A DNA stretch of 64,000 bases from Amycolatopsis rubida (GTDB lineage Bacteria > Actinomycetota > Actinomycetes > Mycobacteriales > Pseudonocardiaceae). Shown in pieces: positions 1 to 9,759 of the stretch. The stretch is taken from contig NZ_FOWC01000014.1 in assembly GCF_900115345.1 (NCBI RefSeq), positions 168,464-232,463 on the forward strand, written 5' to 3'. The position numbers and the translations under genes are program-made. The notes beneath the pieces are model-generated. The model was not told the DNA's origin. It ran no database searches and saw only the letters and a program-made list of their open reading frames with translations. The stretch's first letter is position 1; each line of letters opens with the position of its first letter.

Positions 1-1
1 G

Positions 2-643
2 GCCAGGTCGACCGCTCATCGGATGCTGACCACCCTGCAGGCTCGCGACCTGCTCCGCCAGGACGCCCAGACCAAGAGCTACGGACCTGGGCCCGCCCTG
101 GCCAGGCTCGGCATCGCCGTGATCGGGGCAGGCGCCCTCCGCGACGAAGCGCGTCTCCTGCTGGAAAAGCTCGTCGACGACACCTCCGAAACCGCGCATC
201 TGCTCGTGCTGGAAGGCACGGAGACCGTCTTCGTCGAAGGCGTGGAGAGCCGGCAGGTAATCCGTGCCGGGCTGCGTACCGGGCAGCGAGGCCCGGCGCA
301 CGCGTCTGCCGCGGGGAAGGCTCTGCTCGCCGAGCTTTCCCGCGAAGAGCTGCGGCGCCGCTATCCGGGCGCCCGGCTGCGAGGCGGAACTGAGCGCGCG
401 GTGAGCACCCGCCGGGCACTCGAGGCCGAACTCGAGAAGGTAAGAGAGACCGGCTACGCCACCAACATGGAAGAAAGCGAATGGGACCTCTGCGCGGTGG
501 CCGCCACGGTACGGAACCGGCAGGGCGTGGCCTGCGGTGCGCTGTCTGTATCCGGCCCGGCGAGGCGGGCCGGCGCCAAACTCGCCCTCCTCAGCGCCGC
601 TGTCGTCGCCGCGGCCACCGAACTCGGCGCGCGCCTCGGTTAG
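2..643 (+). CDS. IclR-family transcriptional regulator, 5'-truncated by window edge
   Basis: The reading frame is open from base 2 and lacks its start. The first visible residues (STAHRMLTTLQ) are the recognition-helix part of an IclR winged helix, followed by a linker and the IclR effector domain, with its typical stretches VFVEGVES, HASAAGKALLA and GYATNMEES. The family binds small aromatic or carbohydrate ligands and regulates a neighbouring catabolic operon. The dehydratase fragment just downstream suggests a sugar-acid pathway, but that is inference. The ATG at 23 lies inside the HTH and is not the start. Confidence 0.85.
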   Translation, partial: ARSTAHRMLTTLQARDLLRQDAQTKSYGPGPALARLGIAVIGAGALRDEARLLLEKLVDDTSETAHLLVLEGTETVFVEGVESRQVIRAGLRTGQRGPAHASAAGKALLAELSREELRRRYPGARLRGGTERAVSTRRALEAELEKVRETGYATNMEESEWDLCAVAATVRNRQGVACGALSVSGPARRAGAKLALLSAAVVAAATELGARLG

Positions 644-706
644 GGCACAGACTGAGCACACCCACGGATGAAGTCAACATGAAACGGCCGCTGAGAAAAT
701 AGAGCG

Positions 707-1024
707 AGCCGTGAGAGCGGCACCGCCTACGGGACAGTCGTTCTGCACGTCTCCCCCGAGGCAGCAGCCGGCGGCCCTCTCGCGCTCGTGCGCACAGGTG
801 ACGTCATCAGCCTCGACGTCGCTGCCCGCCGCATCGACGTCGAACTCAGCGACGAGGAGCTGGCCGCGCGACACCCCAATGCCAGCACGATCGCAGGGTT
901 CGCAAACCCGCGACGCGGCTGGGAGCGGCTCTACATCGATCACGTCACGCAGGCCGACACGGGCGCGGACCTCGACTTCCTCGTGGGCTCGAGCGGTTCA
1001 GAGGTCAGCCGCGAGTCGCATTGA
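707..1024 (+). pseudogene. IlvD/Edd-family dehydratase, C-terminal fragment
   Basis: The frame from about 707 to the TGA at 1022 reads as the last ~105 residues of a dihydroxy-acid/sugar-acid dehydratase: SGTAYGTVVLHVSPE, then VRTGDVISLDV, then a GWERLYIDHV ending. The family is about 570 residues long and the Fe-S cysteines lie upstream, so this is a non-functional remnant. No start codon or RBS precedes it. It may be the relic of a catabolic gene once regulated by the IclR protein next door. Confidence 0.7.
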
Positions 1025-1369
1025 GCAGCGACCCGCGCCACCTCCCCCGGCACCAGCCGTCGATCCTGGATCCCCGAGGGGCCAATGCATCGGCACCACT
1101 CAGGCCCGGCGTCGCCTCTCATCGAGGTCCGCGGCCACAGGAAGCAGGGTGCGGGGTTCGGGCACTCCGGCTGCCGCGGCCTGAACTCGTTCATCGCCAC
1201 CGTCTTGCCGCGCGTTCTCCGTCCGCGGACCGGCGATCAAGCTCGTCCGCGAACAGCCGTCGACGGACCGCGTAGCGCGGCCGGGCCGGGACTGCTCGCC
1301 GGTGTTGTCTCCGCGCTGGCCGTGAGTGCACCGGCCGGGGTCGGCACGCAGGCACGCGCTGCCGCCGCT

Positions 1370-1990
1370 GACACGGAGTCCGGCGTCGTCGAAGGCGGTG
1401 GTCCAGGAGCGAGCGACGGCGGCCTGCGCGGCGGTGAGCGGGATCAGGCCACTGCAGACCGCGTCTTTGACGCTTGTTCTCGACCGCGTCCTTGGGGTTG
1501 GGGATCTTCCCCGGCTCGACCCAGAGGTTGCGCGGGTCGTCAGGCGCGCCGCCGAGTTCGAGGGAGACGAGGTGGTCGTATTCGCCGGTTTCGCCGGACG
1601 GCAGGACGTACGCCTTCGCCGTGGTGTCCTTCATGCGGCCGGTCTTGCCGGTGGGCGGCCGCACGGTTTGGTCCAGCCGCTCTTGCACACCGTGCTGGCG
1701 ATATTCGCTTGGGAGACTTGCGGATTCACCGCTCCGGGGGTGCAGGACGGGTCGGGCGTCGGTTGCCCGTTGCGGTTGCCGAGGCGGCACGAGCCCGTCC
1801 GCGGAAGCGGCGTGGAGAAGCTTCCGACCGACAGCGCGGCACTGTCGGCGGCCGGGGCCGATGCCTTGCCGCTGCTGGGTTGCTGCCCTGTCGCGTGACT
1901 GGGCGTGCACGCGGAGCACGCCACGATCCCCGCGGCGACGACCCCGGCAAGACCTACCGCCCGAAGCGGACGCAAACCCTTCTTCAGCAC
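1370..1990 (-). pseudogene. Secreted HNH-like protein gene with two frameshifts
   Basis: The start (MLKKGLRPLRAV) leads into a lipoprotein-like signal peptide ending VACSAC, then a Ser/Pro-rich linker. The frame is lost near 1665, where one A appears missing from the run in TGGACCAAACCG, and resumes as TVRPPTGKTGRMKDTTAK followed by YDHLVSLELGGA and NLWVEP, the His/Asn-rich core of actinobacterial HNH-like exoproteins. A second shift near 1472 separates AVENK from KDAVCSGLIPLTAAQAAV. The pieces join into one plausible protein, so this is a decayed gene or contains base-calling errors. The C-terminus is uncertain. Confidence 0.6.
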
Positions 1991-2473
1991 ATTCTTCCCT
2001 TCACAGCAGCAATAATCACGCGCACCCGGGATCCGGGCGGCGCACAGCCTCTCCGCTGCCGCGGGACGTCAGCGGCAGCGAAACGCGCTGTAACGCGGAA
2101 ATCCCCCACGCACAGAGGCCGCGTGTGCCGCTGTGGCCGAACATTTCCGACGTTGCGGCATCAACTACACCCAGCCGAGGCGGCAGAGGCGGCTGCAGCG
2201 ACGATGCGCAGCACGCTCGGTCCCGGCGGCTGCCTGTGCCATAGGCCGAGACGAAGCCATCGTTCCTGGAACCAGAGCTTGTGCCGAACCAGAGGCGCAC
2301 CAGGGCTCCTGGCTCAAGTCGGGATCTGGTACGTCATCATCGAACGCGCCCCTGTCTGCCGCACCAGCTTCCGCTCTTGCAACGATCTCCGTGTGCGGTT
2401 GGGTTCGTGTCGCGTTTGGCATGGCCGATTTCGGAGAGCCAGGTTCGCGACACATGGTGCTCCTGCGCGGCGA

Positions 2474-3409
2474 TTACGCCAAGGGTTCGGCCCGGTGAAG
2501 GTCGTGGTGTTGGTGCCGGTGCTGCAGGGGTGTCCTGCCGAAGGCACGTTTGAAGGCTGTGATGAAGGCGCTTTCCGAGGTGTAGCCGAGCTGTGCTGAC
2601 AGTGCGCTTACTGGTGTGTCGTGGTGGGTGAGTTCGTATGCCGCGATCCGCATGCGCCACTCAGTCAGGTACGCAAGTGGCGGGACGCCGGCGACGGCGC
2701 GGAATCGCGCGGCGAAACCGGTGCGGGACATCGCGGCGAGGCGGGCGAGTTCGTCGAGCCGCCACGTGTGGGCCGGGTTCTCGTGCAGGGCCTGCGCGGC
2801 CGGGGCCAGCCGCGGGTCTGCGAGGATCCGTAGCCGGCCTGCGGGCAGGGCGTTCGGCTGCGCCAGGTATGCACGCAGGATATGGACGAGGAGCAACTGC
2901 GCGAGCTGATCCCGAGTGAAGCTGCGACCGGGCCGGTCGTGGCCCATTTCCGTGTCCAGTTCCCGCAGCAGCCAGTCGAGAGCCGACGCCTGCGGGTGCG
3001 CTGCCGAAATGTGCATTAGCGGCGGCAATGCCTGCACCAGCAGTGCCTCACCACCCGGTTCGACCGTCACTTCTCCGCCTATGCCGGAGAATTCGTCCGC
3101 TGTTCCGATGCGATGGTCGGGCACCGTCATCGTTTCGGCATCGATCGGCAGCACGTCGGCATCGGTGCGCAGGACGAAGGGATGAGCCCCGTTCACCGCG
3201 ATCGCCTCGCCGGACCGCAATTCGCCTGACTGCCCGCCGGAGGTAAAGGTGCAACTCCCGCGCCGTACGGCGATGATCTTGAGCCGGCCGCGGGCCGGGA
3301 AGCGCAGCGCCCACCGGCCACTCGCCGACAGCTTTCCGGTGAGGTGGCAGCGAGCCCCGGCGAGGGCGAGGACCTGCGACAGCGGGTCGGGATGCCGGTC
3401 GGCGAGCAT
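2474..3409 (-). CDS. AraC-family regulator with N-terminal cupin domain
   Basis: 311 residues. Residues 1-165 form an AraC cupin ligand-binding domain (GSCTFTSGGQSGELRSGEAI); residues ~205-305 hold two helix-turn-helix motifs with the family signature (LARLAAMSRTGFAARFR, then YLTEWRMRIAAYELTH and SAQLGYTSESAFITAFKRAFG). It is transcribed divergently from the aldo-keto reductase at 3483 with a 73-bp gap. That is the usual layout for a regulator controlling a redox enzyme, so it probably regulates that gene. Confidence 0.9.
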   Translation of the reverse strand: MLADRHPDPLSQVLALAGARCHLTGKLSASGRWALRFPARGRLKIIAVRRGSCTFTSGGQSGELRSGEAIAVNGAHPFVLRTDADVLPIDAETMTVPDHRIGTADEFSGIGGEVTVEPGGEALLVQALPPLMHISAAHPQASALDWLLRELDTEMGHDRPGRSFTRDQLAQLLLVHILRAYLAQPNALPAGRLRILADPRLAPAAQALHENPAHTWRLDELARLAAMSRTGFAARFRAVAGVPPLAYLTEWRMRIAAYELTHHDTPVSALSAQLGYTSESAFITAFKRAFGRTPLQHRHQHHDLHRAEPLA

Positions 3410-3482
3410 ATCTGTACTTTCGCGCGAAAAACGTGGACGCCAGACTATTCATCGTACACGTTGCCGGGTGCACGCTGGGGTT

Positions 3483-4547
3483 ATGAACCTTGCTTCGTAC
3501 CGCACTCTCGGCCGGACCGGTCTTCGGATCAGCCCGCTGATCCTCGGCACGCTGACCTTCGACGAGCCCGGCTGGGGCTGCGATCAAGACACCGCGCTGC
3601 GCCTGCTGCACCGCTACGTCGACGCCGGGGGAAACACCCTCGACACAGCCAACGGCTACGCGGGCGGCCGTGCGGAACAGACCATCGCGAAGTTCCTCCG
3701 GACCAACCCGTCGCTGCGGGAAGGGCTGGTGCTCGCCACGAAGTTCGCCGGCAACCTGCACCCCGGCGACCCCAACGGAGGCGGCACCGGCCGCAAAGCG
3801 ATCCTGCGGCAACTCGACGCGTCACTCACCCGGCTGGGCACCGATCACGTGGACCTGTACTGGCAGCACTACTTCGACCAGCACACACCGATCGAGGAGA
3901 CAATCGGCACCCTGCAGGACCTCATCACCGCAGGCAAAATCCGCTACTACGGCCTGTCCGACACCCCCGCGTGGGCCGTCGCCCGCGCGGCGAGCCTCGC
4001 CGAAGCCCGGGGCTGGGCCCCGGTCACGGCGATCCAGGTGGAGTACTCGCTGCTGCAGCGGACCGTCGAGGGCGAGCTGTTCGGCGCTGCCCGGGCCCTG
4101 GGCATCGGCGTGACGCCATGGGGCCCGCTCGCTGGCGGAGTGCTGTCCGGGAAACACACCCGAACCAGTGCCGCCGAGTCAGGCCGCGCGGACTGGGCGA
4201 GCACACGCGCACGGCTGACCGAGAACACCTTCACCCTGCTCGACGTACTGCACGAAATCGCTGCCGAGCAACAGGTTCCGATGCCCGCCGTCGCTCTCGG
4301 CTGGGTCAACCACCGCCCGGAAGTGACCGCGACCATCATCGGCTGCCGGACGCTCGACCAACTGGAGAACAACCTGGCATCCCTCACCGTGACACTCTCC
4401 GCGGAACAGCTCGCCACGCTGGACACCTTGACCGCTCCGTCCTTGCCCTTCCCCTTCGCTTTCCTCGACAACAGCGCGGCTGACCTCGCCCAAGGCGGCG
4501 CGACGATCAACGGGATCCCGTCCCGAAACTGGCAACCGTCCCACTGA
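3483..4547 (+). CDS. Aldo/keto reductase
   Basis: 354 residues from the ATG at 3483 (MNLASYRTLG), chosen because the family begins with a Y.TLG strand; the longer upstream frame overlaps the AraC promoter. The AKR barrel shows the catalytic tetrad: Asp and Tyr in LDTANGYAGG, Lys in LATKFAG, His in WQHYFD. The NADPH-binding end contains IIGCRTLDQLENN. It should be a cytosolic NADPH-dependent carbonyl reductase; the substrate is unknown. The adjacent divergent AraC regulator is the likely controller. Confidence 0.92.
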   Translation: MNLASYRTLGRTGLRISPLILGTLTFDEPGWGCDQDTALRLLHRYVDAGGNTLDTANGYAGGRAEQTIAKFLRTNPSLREGLVLATKFAGNLHPGDPNGGGTGRKAILRQLDASLTRLGTDHVDLYWQHYFDQHTPIEETIGTLQDLITAGKIRYYGLSDTPAWAVARAASLAEARGWAPVTAIQVEYSLLQRTVEGELFGAARALGIGVTPWGPLAGGVLSGKHTRTSAAESGRADWASTRARLTENTFTLLDVLHEIAAEQQVPMPAVALGWVNHRPEVTATIIGCRTLDQLENNLASLTVTLSAEQLATLDTLTAPSLPFPFAFLDNSAADLAQGGATINGIPSRNWQPSH

Positions 4548-5019
4548 CCAGCACCAGCCACCGTTCACCACCGACGCCACCCGCGGCGCAGACGGGCCGT
4601 CCTCGAACAACAGATCATCGTCAACCAGGAACGGCATCCCCTCCGGGATCACCGACCGTTACTCGACGTCCCGGTACTGCCACCCCGCGACGACAAAAAC
4701 TCAAGATCACGAGCGGCCACAGCAGAAACATCACACGACACGGCGCAAAGCCCAAACCCCCGGACCGCCGGCGTCTTCAGGCAGGCACCAACCGCCATTG
4801 CGGCTGGGTCGGCGAAGCACCGCACGTACTCACGAGCGTACTCGGGCCGAACGCGCGTTACGGCCACCGTTCCTCACGGTAGTCCAGGTGATCCGAGGGA
4901 CCGCTCATCCCGGGCCGCGACGGCGGACGGCACAGGGCGGATCTTCGCGGATCGGTCCCGTAACACGCACCGCGTCCCGTGCGACTGCTCCAGAACAGTC
5001 CGAGCGACTGGAGAACGAG
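4548..5019 (+). other. Intergenic, no gene seen
   Basis: The frames here are short and lack an RBS or family resemblance. The last 30 bases carry the RBS (GGAGAACGAG) of the gene at 5020. Confidence 0.5.
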
Positions 5020-5526
5020 ATGACCAATACCCGCCTCATCGCCGGTGTCAGCGCGTCGGTGCTCGCCCTCGCGTCCACCGCGACGGTCACTTACGTCGCC
5101 ACCCGACCGTCGGGCATGTCGCTCGGGGTCCCGTCGTCGTTGATCGCACCGCCCACGAAGACGTTCATGCTGACCGGCATCCTCACGATCGAGAGCGACT
5201 CATCGGATGTGAGGACGAACGACACCGGAGCGGCGGACAGCGACTGCCAAGGAACGGGCGGGTACTCCGACCTCACACCAGGCACAGCCGTCAAGGTGTC
5301 CGACGGGGCCGGCCACGTGATCGCAACGGGTTCGATCACCAGCGGCACCGCCCAAACCAGCTACGTCTACGACCACAACGTCGTGACCGGATGCCAACTC
5401 GGATTCACCGTCAACGACGTCCCCGACGGACTCCCGTCCTACGTACTGACAATCTCCCACCGCGGAGACCAATACCTGACAGCCGATCGGGCGCACGCGC
5501 CGATCTCGCTCACCATCGGCGGCTAA
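5020..5526 (+). CDS. Small secreted or membrane-anchored protein of unknown function
   Basis: 168 residues. The start ATG at 5020 follows GGAGAACGAG. Residues 1-28 are a signal peptide or membrane anchor (LIAGVSASVLALASTATVTYVA). The mature part is predicted beta-rich with two cysteines (DSDCQGTG and VVTGCQLG), suggesting a disulfide-stabilised exported domain. No catalytic motif is visible and I do not recognise the family. It stands alone, with no operon partner. Confidence 0.7.
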   Translation: MTNTRLIAGVSASVLALASTATVTYVATRPSGMSLGVPSSLIAPPTKTFMLTGILTIESDSSDVRTNDTGAADSDCQGTGGYSDLTPGTAVKVSDGAGHVIATGSITSGTAQTSYVYDHNVVTGCQLGFTVNDVPDGLPSYVLTISHRGDQYLTADRAHAPISLTIGG

Positions 5527-5683
5527 ACAGACGGTTGAGACGGCGGCCTCGTCCGGTAGTTGGCTGCAGCGGCTGGTGCAGATGCCTCGGGCTCGGGCGA
5601 GAGTTGGGCCGCGCGGACAACGACGGCCCTGCCAGCGGCCGTTCAGAAGCCGGTCGACACTGCTGGTCTTGGAGTAAGGGGCG

Positions 5684-5788
5684 GTGACCGCATCTGGTTC
5701 ACCTCCCCCTCAGGGTTGCCGCGTGGTGTTCCTGCTAATGCTGGCCGGCATGGGAGTCGCAACCCTGTACCAGCACTGGCAGGGCTAG
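5684..5788 (+). CDS. Possible 34-residue single-span membrane peptide
   Basis: A GTG at 5684 is placed nine bases after GGAGTAAGGGG and encodes 34 residues with one hydrophobic stretch (VVFLLMLAGMGVATLY) and a short QHWQG tail. It is followed 14 bases later by a strong hairpin. RBS, hydrophobic segment and terminator together suggest a real small gene, but it may also be the tail of a decayed membrane protein. Confidence 0.35.
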   Translation: MTASGSPPPQGCRVVFLLMLAGMGVATLYQHWQG

Positions 5789-5802
5789 CACCGCAATCAC
5801 AG

Positions 5803-5846
5803 GCGGCGGGCTGTTCCTTGACCGAGGAACGGTCCGCCGCTTTCTG
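5803..5846 (+). terminator. Hairpin terminator
   Basis: Arms 5803-5817 and 5826-5840 pair over 15 bp, with two G-U wobbles, around an 8-base loop, followed by TTTCTG. It is placed to end transcription of the short ORF at 5684. Confidence 0.55.
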
Positions 5847-6457
5847 CTCCTGTTCCGCCTCCTCACTGTAGGCCCGGCCCCTAGGCAAACAGGGGAAGAG
5901 GGTCAGGCCATTCGTGTGATTTCGTCGACCCAGCTTGACCCAACGCTTTTCCTTGCTGTTCGGGCACCTTCACGCCGCCCATGACGCGCTCGCGGCTACG
6001 TCCGCGTGGGCGGCGAGACGGTCGTCACCTGGCAGTTGCCGCTCGGCGAGGGAGAGACGGGTTCCGCGGATCGCTTCAACTGATCGGCCGGTAATCACTG
6101 ACTAGGAGACGGAGGTACGCGGACCTCTCGCGCGCGGAGCGTGCCCTCGAGTCCTCGATTCCCATTCTCACGGACATTACGGCGTCCCACCAGGTCGTGA
6201 TGCCACCGCAGCACGATATCCGAGCTGACCACAAGCCGAAGCCAACGCAACACCGCTCGAGACAGCGGTGCCAGCAAACGCGGACAAGAACAACCTCTCC
6301 TCAGGCTCAAGCCGCGGGCACTGGTCGCCGAGCTCGAATGACACGATCAGCCGCCGGACCGGCCACGAGTGTCTGAGCTCCCCGGCGTCCCAGGCCAGCT
6401 GCGCGGTGGGAGCGCATCCGAGGGATCGGTCCGCCGATGGCGTGGTGTCTGGCAGGG
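5847..6457 (+). other. Intergenic, no gene seen
   Basis: About 600 bases between the hairpin and the 3' end of the leftward NTPase gene. The frames are short and show no family motif. Confidence 0.4.
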
Positions 6458-9073
6458 CTAGGCAGTGTCAGCGCGCAACTGGGCGCGCTGTTCGCGAATG
6501 GTGTTGACCAGCGACCAGGTGAGCAAGGGTTCGACTGCGAGCGCCCGACGCGCCTCGGCGAGTGTCGGCAGGGCTTCGGCAGACAGAGCGTCCAAGGTGG
6601 CCTCGTCCAGGTCGTCGTCGAAGATTTCCAGGATGGCGGCGCACAGGTGGCAGAATCCGGCGGCTTCGCGGCAGGTCCGGACAAGCTCGGCGTCGTCGGC
6701 GGCCTCGGTGCGTGCACACAACGCCGCAGCCAGTGCGTCGAGCCGCTCGATCAGGTCGTTGTCGTCGGGATGGGTGAGGTCGCCGACGGTGTTGAGGGTG
6801 ACGATGACCTGCGATGCCAATTCCCCCGGCGGATGCTGGTGCACGGTGAAGGTGAATGCACGTAGTTTCGCCGCGACGTCGGCCGCGATGATCATGCGGG
6901 TGACGTGCGCGAGCTGCGGGTACGACCGGAACATGCCGCCCGGGAACGCTTCGCTGCCCGACATGTGGTCCAGCTCGATGTCCAGCAGCGTGGCCGCGGC
7001 TCGCTCCAGTTCCCGGGGGATCCCGGCCGAAAGGGCGTAGCACAGGCACGCATAGGGGCTGGGCAGGCCGATGAGGCGGTGGTCGAGCCAGTCGTGGGCT
7101 TCGGCGAGGGTGAACGGGTCCACGGTGATCATCGCGGTGAAGGCGCTGTCGAGGGCGTCGCGGACCGGTATGCCGCGCAGTTCGAAGGAGGCGAGCGCGT
7201 CGTCGGACACCGAGATCAGGAACACGCAGTTGTCGACGCCGAAGACGGTTTTGATCTCGTTAATGAATTCGTGTGCCTGAGCAGGGTCGGCGAATTTGTC
7301 CAGTTCGTCGATGGCGATGGCGATGCCGGTGATCTGTCGCGCGCGCATCAGCGTGGTCGCGGCGTGCTGGAGGAAACCGCGCAACTGGTCGACGACCTCG
7401 GGCTGGGTCAGGGGCTGTTCGGCATGGGCGATCGAGCGGGTCACGGTCATGCCGAGCGCACGCGGGCCTTCGACCTTGCCCGACCAGCCGCTGGTATGCG
7501 TCTGCAGGAACCGGATCCGCCGCAGCTGCTCGGTCGCCAGCGTCGCCAGCACTCTCAGCGGCTGGCTCAGCTGATGCAGAGGACGGCCGCGCTCGATTCC
7601 GGTCAGCGTCGCCCTCGCCCGCACGCGGCTCGCCGGTGCTGACGACACTCTTGGACGCAGCGACGGCGGCAGCACCGGCGCCAACCGGGTCAGCACGTAC
7701 ATCACGCCGGAGCGCGGGGCAGAGTCACGCCACCACAGCAGGCATCTGCGGGCCCGCTCCCGCAATCGCCTCCCTGCGCGCATGACGCCGTGCCGCAGCG
7801 GCAGCGTCACCAATTCCAGCAGCCATAGCGCAGAAGCCAGCAAGCTCAGCACGACCGCGCCGGCACCCAGCAACATAAGCAGCCACTTCCCGATGTTGTC
7901 GCGGGAGAGAGCCGGCGCGGCCTCGATCAGTTGACGGGCCTGCGCGCCGTAGACGCCGGGGAGGCTCGAGAGGTCAGGCCGTCGTTGCCAGATCATCGCC
8001 GCCAAGGCCACCGCAAGAACCGCATACGCCGTCGCGCGGATGAAGCAACGGGCAGCCCTTTTCCACGTCGCGCGCCGGTCGGCGCTGCGGGAGTGGTGCT
8101 CCCAGCGGTCCAGTACCGCGACTCCGTGGGCGACCCGCGGATTGCCCAAGGCCTCGAGCACAGCTCGGCAAACCGTCGCGTGCAGGTGAAGCACGAACTC
8201 CCGTAACTGGTAGCGCGCCGGAGCCGGCACGACGACCGTCAGCCGGTCGCCCACGTCTATTCCGGGCAGCATGCCGCTCTCCAGCGCCCGCAGCAACGTC
8301 GTCTTTCCCACGCCGCGCCGTCCGGCCAAGGCGATCGCTCCCGACGCAGTCTGCGACAGTTCCCTGCCCAGCCGCCGCACCGCCTCGGTCGGAATGAACA
8401 CCGACGCCGAGGACCGGCCAGCGAGGAACCGATAGTAGATCCGCAGATCGTGGCTGAACGTGCGGTGGACGCCTCGGTTGATGCGGGCCAGGATCTCCGG
8501 CAGCACCACCTCGTTCCGCACGGTAGTTTTCCAGTCCCAGCGCAACCGGGTGAACCCCGCACGCAGCCGCCATCGGTGCCGTCCCCACGCGCGGCGTTGC
8601 TCCAGCGCCGGAGGCAGCGAGTCAGCGACGACGCGGTCGATCCACGGCAGCCAGTACAACGCAGCAGCGATCATGAACATCGCCACCAGTTGCAGCACAA
8701 ACCAGTCAGGCAACACCAGCAGAGGCACGGCGATCGCGAATGTCAGTATCGCCCCGAACACCAGGATCAGCGTCCGTGCGCGCGGCTTCTCCCGCAGCCC
8801 TGCAAAATCGTCGGCGCGGACGATCGGTTTCTCGTCCACATGCTCGTCAAGCCGAGTGGCCCGGTCCTCCACCGCAGCGTACGCGGATCTCAAGCGACGC
8901 AGAAAATCTTCGTCTCGCAACAGGTTCAGGTAGATCTGATCAATCACGCTGGCCGGCCAGCGACGCTCCGCGAACACATCGCGCAGGTCGTTGGACCACA
9001 GAACCTCTGTGATGATCGAATCGAAGTCCCTCGGCAATGAACTACGATTGCCGGACTCTCCGCTCTCGCGCAT
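6458..9073 (-). CDS. Large membrane-associated P-loop NTPase (KAP-like)
   Basis: 871 residues from the ATG at 9073, chosen because GGGGAGGGG lies directly before it; the frame itself opens 105 bases earlier. It has Walker A (AGRRGVGKTTLL, ~residue 255) and Walker B (IAIAIDELDKF, ~583) followed by FLISVSDDAL, as in KAP NTPases. Two hydrophobic pairs occur: ~100-145 and ~340-425, the latter lying between Walker A and B, which is characteristic of KAP proteins. The NTPase should face the cytoplasm. KAP members include phage-exclusion proteins, but function here is inferred and no partner gene is adjacent. Confidence 0.75.
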   Translation of the reverse strand: MRESGESGNRSSLPRDFDSIITEVLWSNDLRDVFAERRWPASVIDQIYLNLLRDEDFLRRLRSAYAAVEDRATRLDEHVDEKPIVRADDFAGLREKPRARTLILVFGAILTFAIAVPLLVLPDWFVLQLVAMFMIAAALYWLPWIDRVVADSLPPALEQRRAWGRHRWRLRAGFTRLRWDWKTTVRNEVVLPEILARINRGVHRTFSHDLRIYYRFLAGRSSASVFIPTEAVRRLGRELSQTASGAIALAGRRGVGKTTLLRALESGMLPGIDVGDRLTVVVPAPARYQLREFVLHLHATVCRAVLEALGNPRVAHGVAVLDRWEHHSRSADRRATWKRAARCFIRATAYAVLAVALAAMIWQRRPDLSSLPGVYGAQARQLIEAAPALSRDNIGKWLLMLLGAGAVVLSLLASALWLLELVTLPLRHGVMRAGRRLRERARRCLLWWRDSAPRSGVMYVLTRLAPVLPPSLRPRVSSAPASRVRARATLTGIERGRPLHQLSQPLRVLATLATEQLRRIRFLQTHTSGWSGKVEGPRALGMTVTRSIAHAEQPLTQPEVVDQLRGFLQHAATTLMRARQITGIAIAIDELDKFADPAQAHEFINEIKTVFGVDNCVFLISVSDDALASFELRGIPVRDALDSAFTAMITVDPFTLAEAHDWLDHRLIGLPSPYACLCYALSAGIPRELERAAATLLDIELDHMSGSEAFPGGMFRSYPQLAHVTRMIIAADVAAKLRAFTFTVHQHPPGELASQVIVTLNTVGDLTHPDDNDLIERLDALAAALCARTEAADDAELVRTCREAAGFCHLCAAILEIFDDDLDEATLDALSAEALPTLAEARRALAVEPLLTWSLVNTIREQRAQLRADTA

Positions 9074-9460
9074 GATCCCCTCCCCGGCGATCAAGTACCC
9101 GCGGCTCGAGCCGACGCGCTGCCAACCGCCAGCGTGCGGGGCCGCATCCCGGTCTCTCGGTGTTGCCGCCTGGTTCAATACCGCGCTGGACGCGCAGCAG
9201 AGGCACCGCAGGCCAGATCAGATTCCATCAGCCAGTCTCAGCTCTCATGCCCGGTTCCTCCCCTGAAAACAGGCCCAAGCCCAGTACAGCCGCAGTCACC
9301 AGCGGTAGAGAGTCACCACGCCGACCAGAACGGAATTCCACTCGAATGCCGGAAGCAGCTACCGACGGCCCGGCCGGGTTGCTGGTCTTTGGTTTTCGAA
9401 GGCTGCGGCAGCGACACGTCTCTGACGAGCCAAGCCTTACCGGCACACCCATCGCCCGGC
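9074..9460 (-). other. Upstream region of the NTPase gene, no gene seen
   Basis: Only short frames without RBS or family motifs. It should hold the NTPase promoter, but no convincing -35/-10 pair was found. Confidence 0.35.
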
Positions 9461-9660
9461 TCAGGACGCGGGCATTCCGCTGATGCGCGAGAACAACGGC
9501 AGGTTCAACGCCTTCCGGGCTGGATCCTTCACCGTGATGATCGCGAACGCCACCTCGTAGTCGCCCGCTCCGACCGAGGCAACAAGCGAATCGACGTCGT
9601 CCGTGACCTTTCTCTTTCCACTGCCACGCCCTTACTGCCTGCCAGCAACGTTTGCAGAAC
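9461..9660 (-). pseudogene. C-terminal fragment resembling DUF6119/TIGR04141 proteins
   Basis: The minus frame ending at the TGA 9461-9463 reads DDVDSLVASVGAGDYEVAFAI, then ITVKDP and LPLFSRIS near the end. This resembles the close of the sporadically distributed TIGR04141 family (AIIT then LPFFSK), which is found in defence-type loci. No N-terminal part is present. Assignment is from memory of the family ending. Confidence 0.4.
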
Positions 9661-9759
9661 GCGCCGAGAGCCACCCGAATATCATCTCCACCCGCTGGTC
9701 CCGCTGCGTGCCACGTTGGCAGAAAGCCAGCAGCGACTCCTCTGAGCAGCTCGATCACG

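Noticed and set aside
4649..4867. 72-residue leftward frame as a gene
   Set aside because: No RBS, no motif and inconsistent codon bias.
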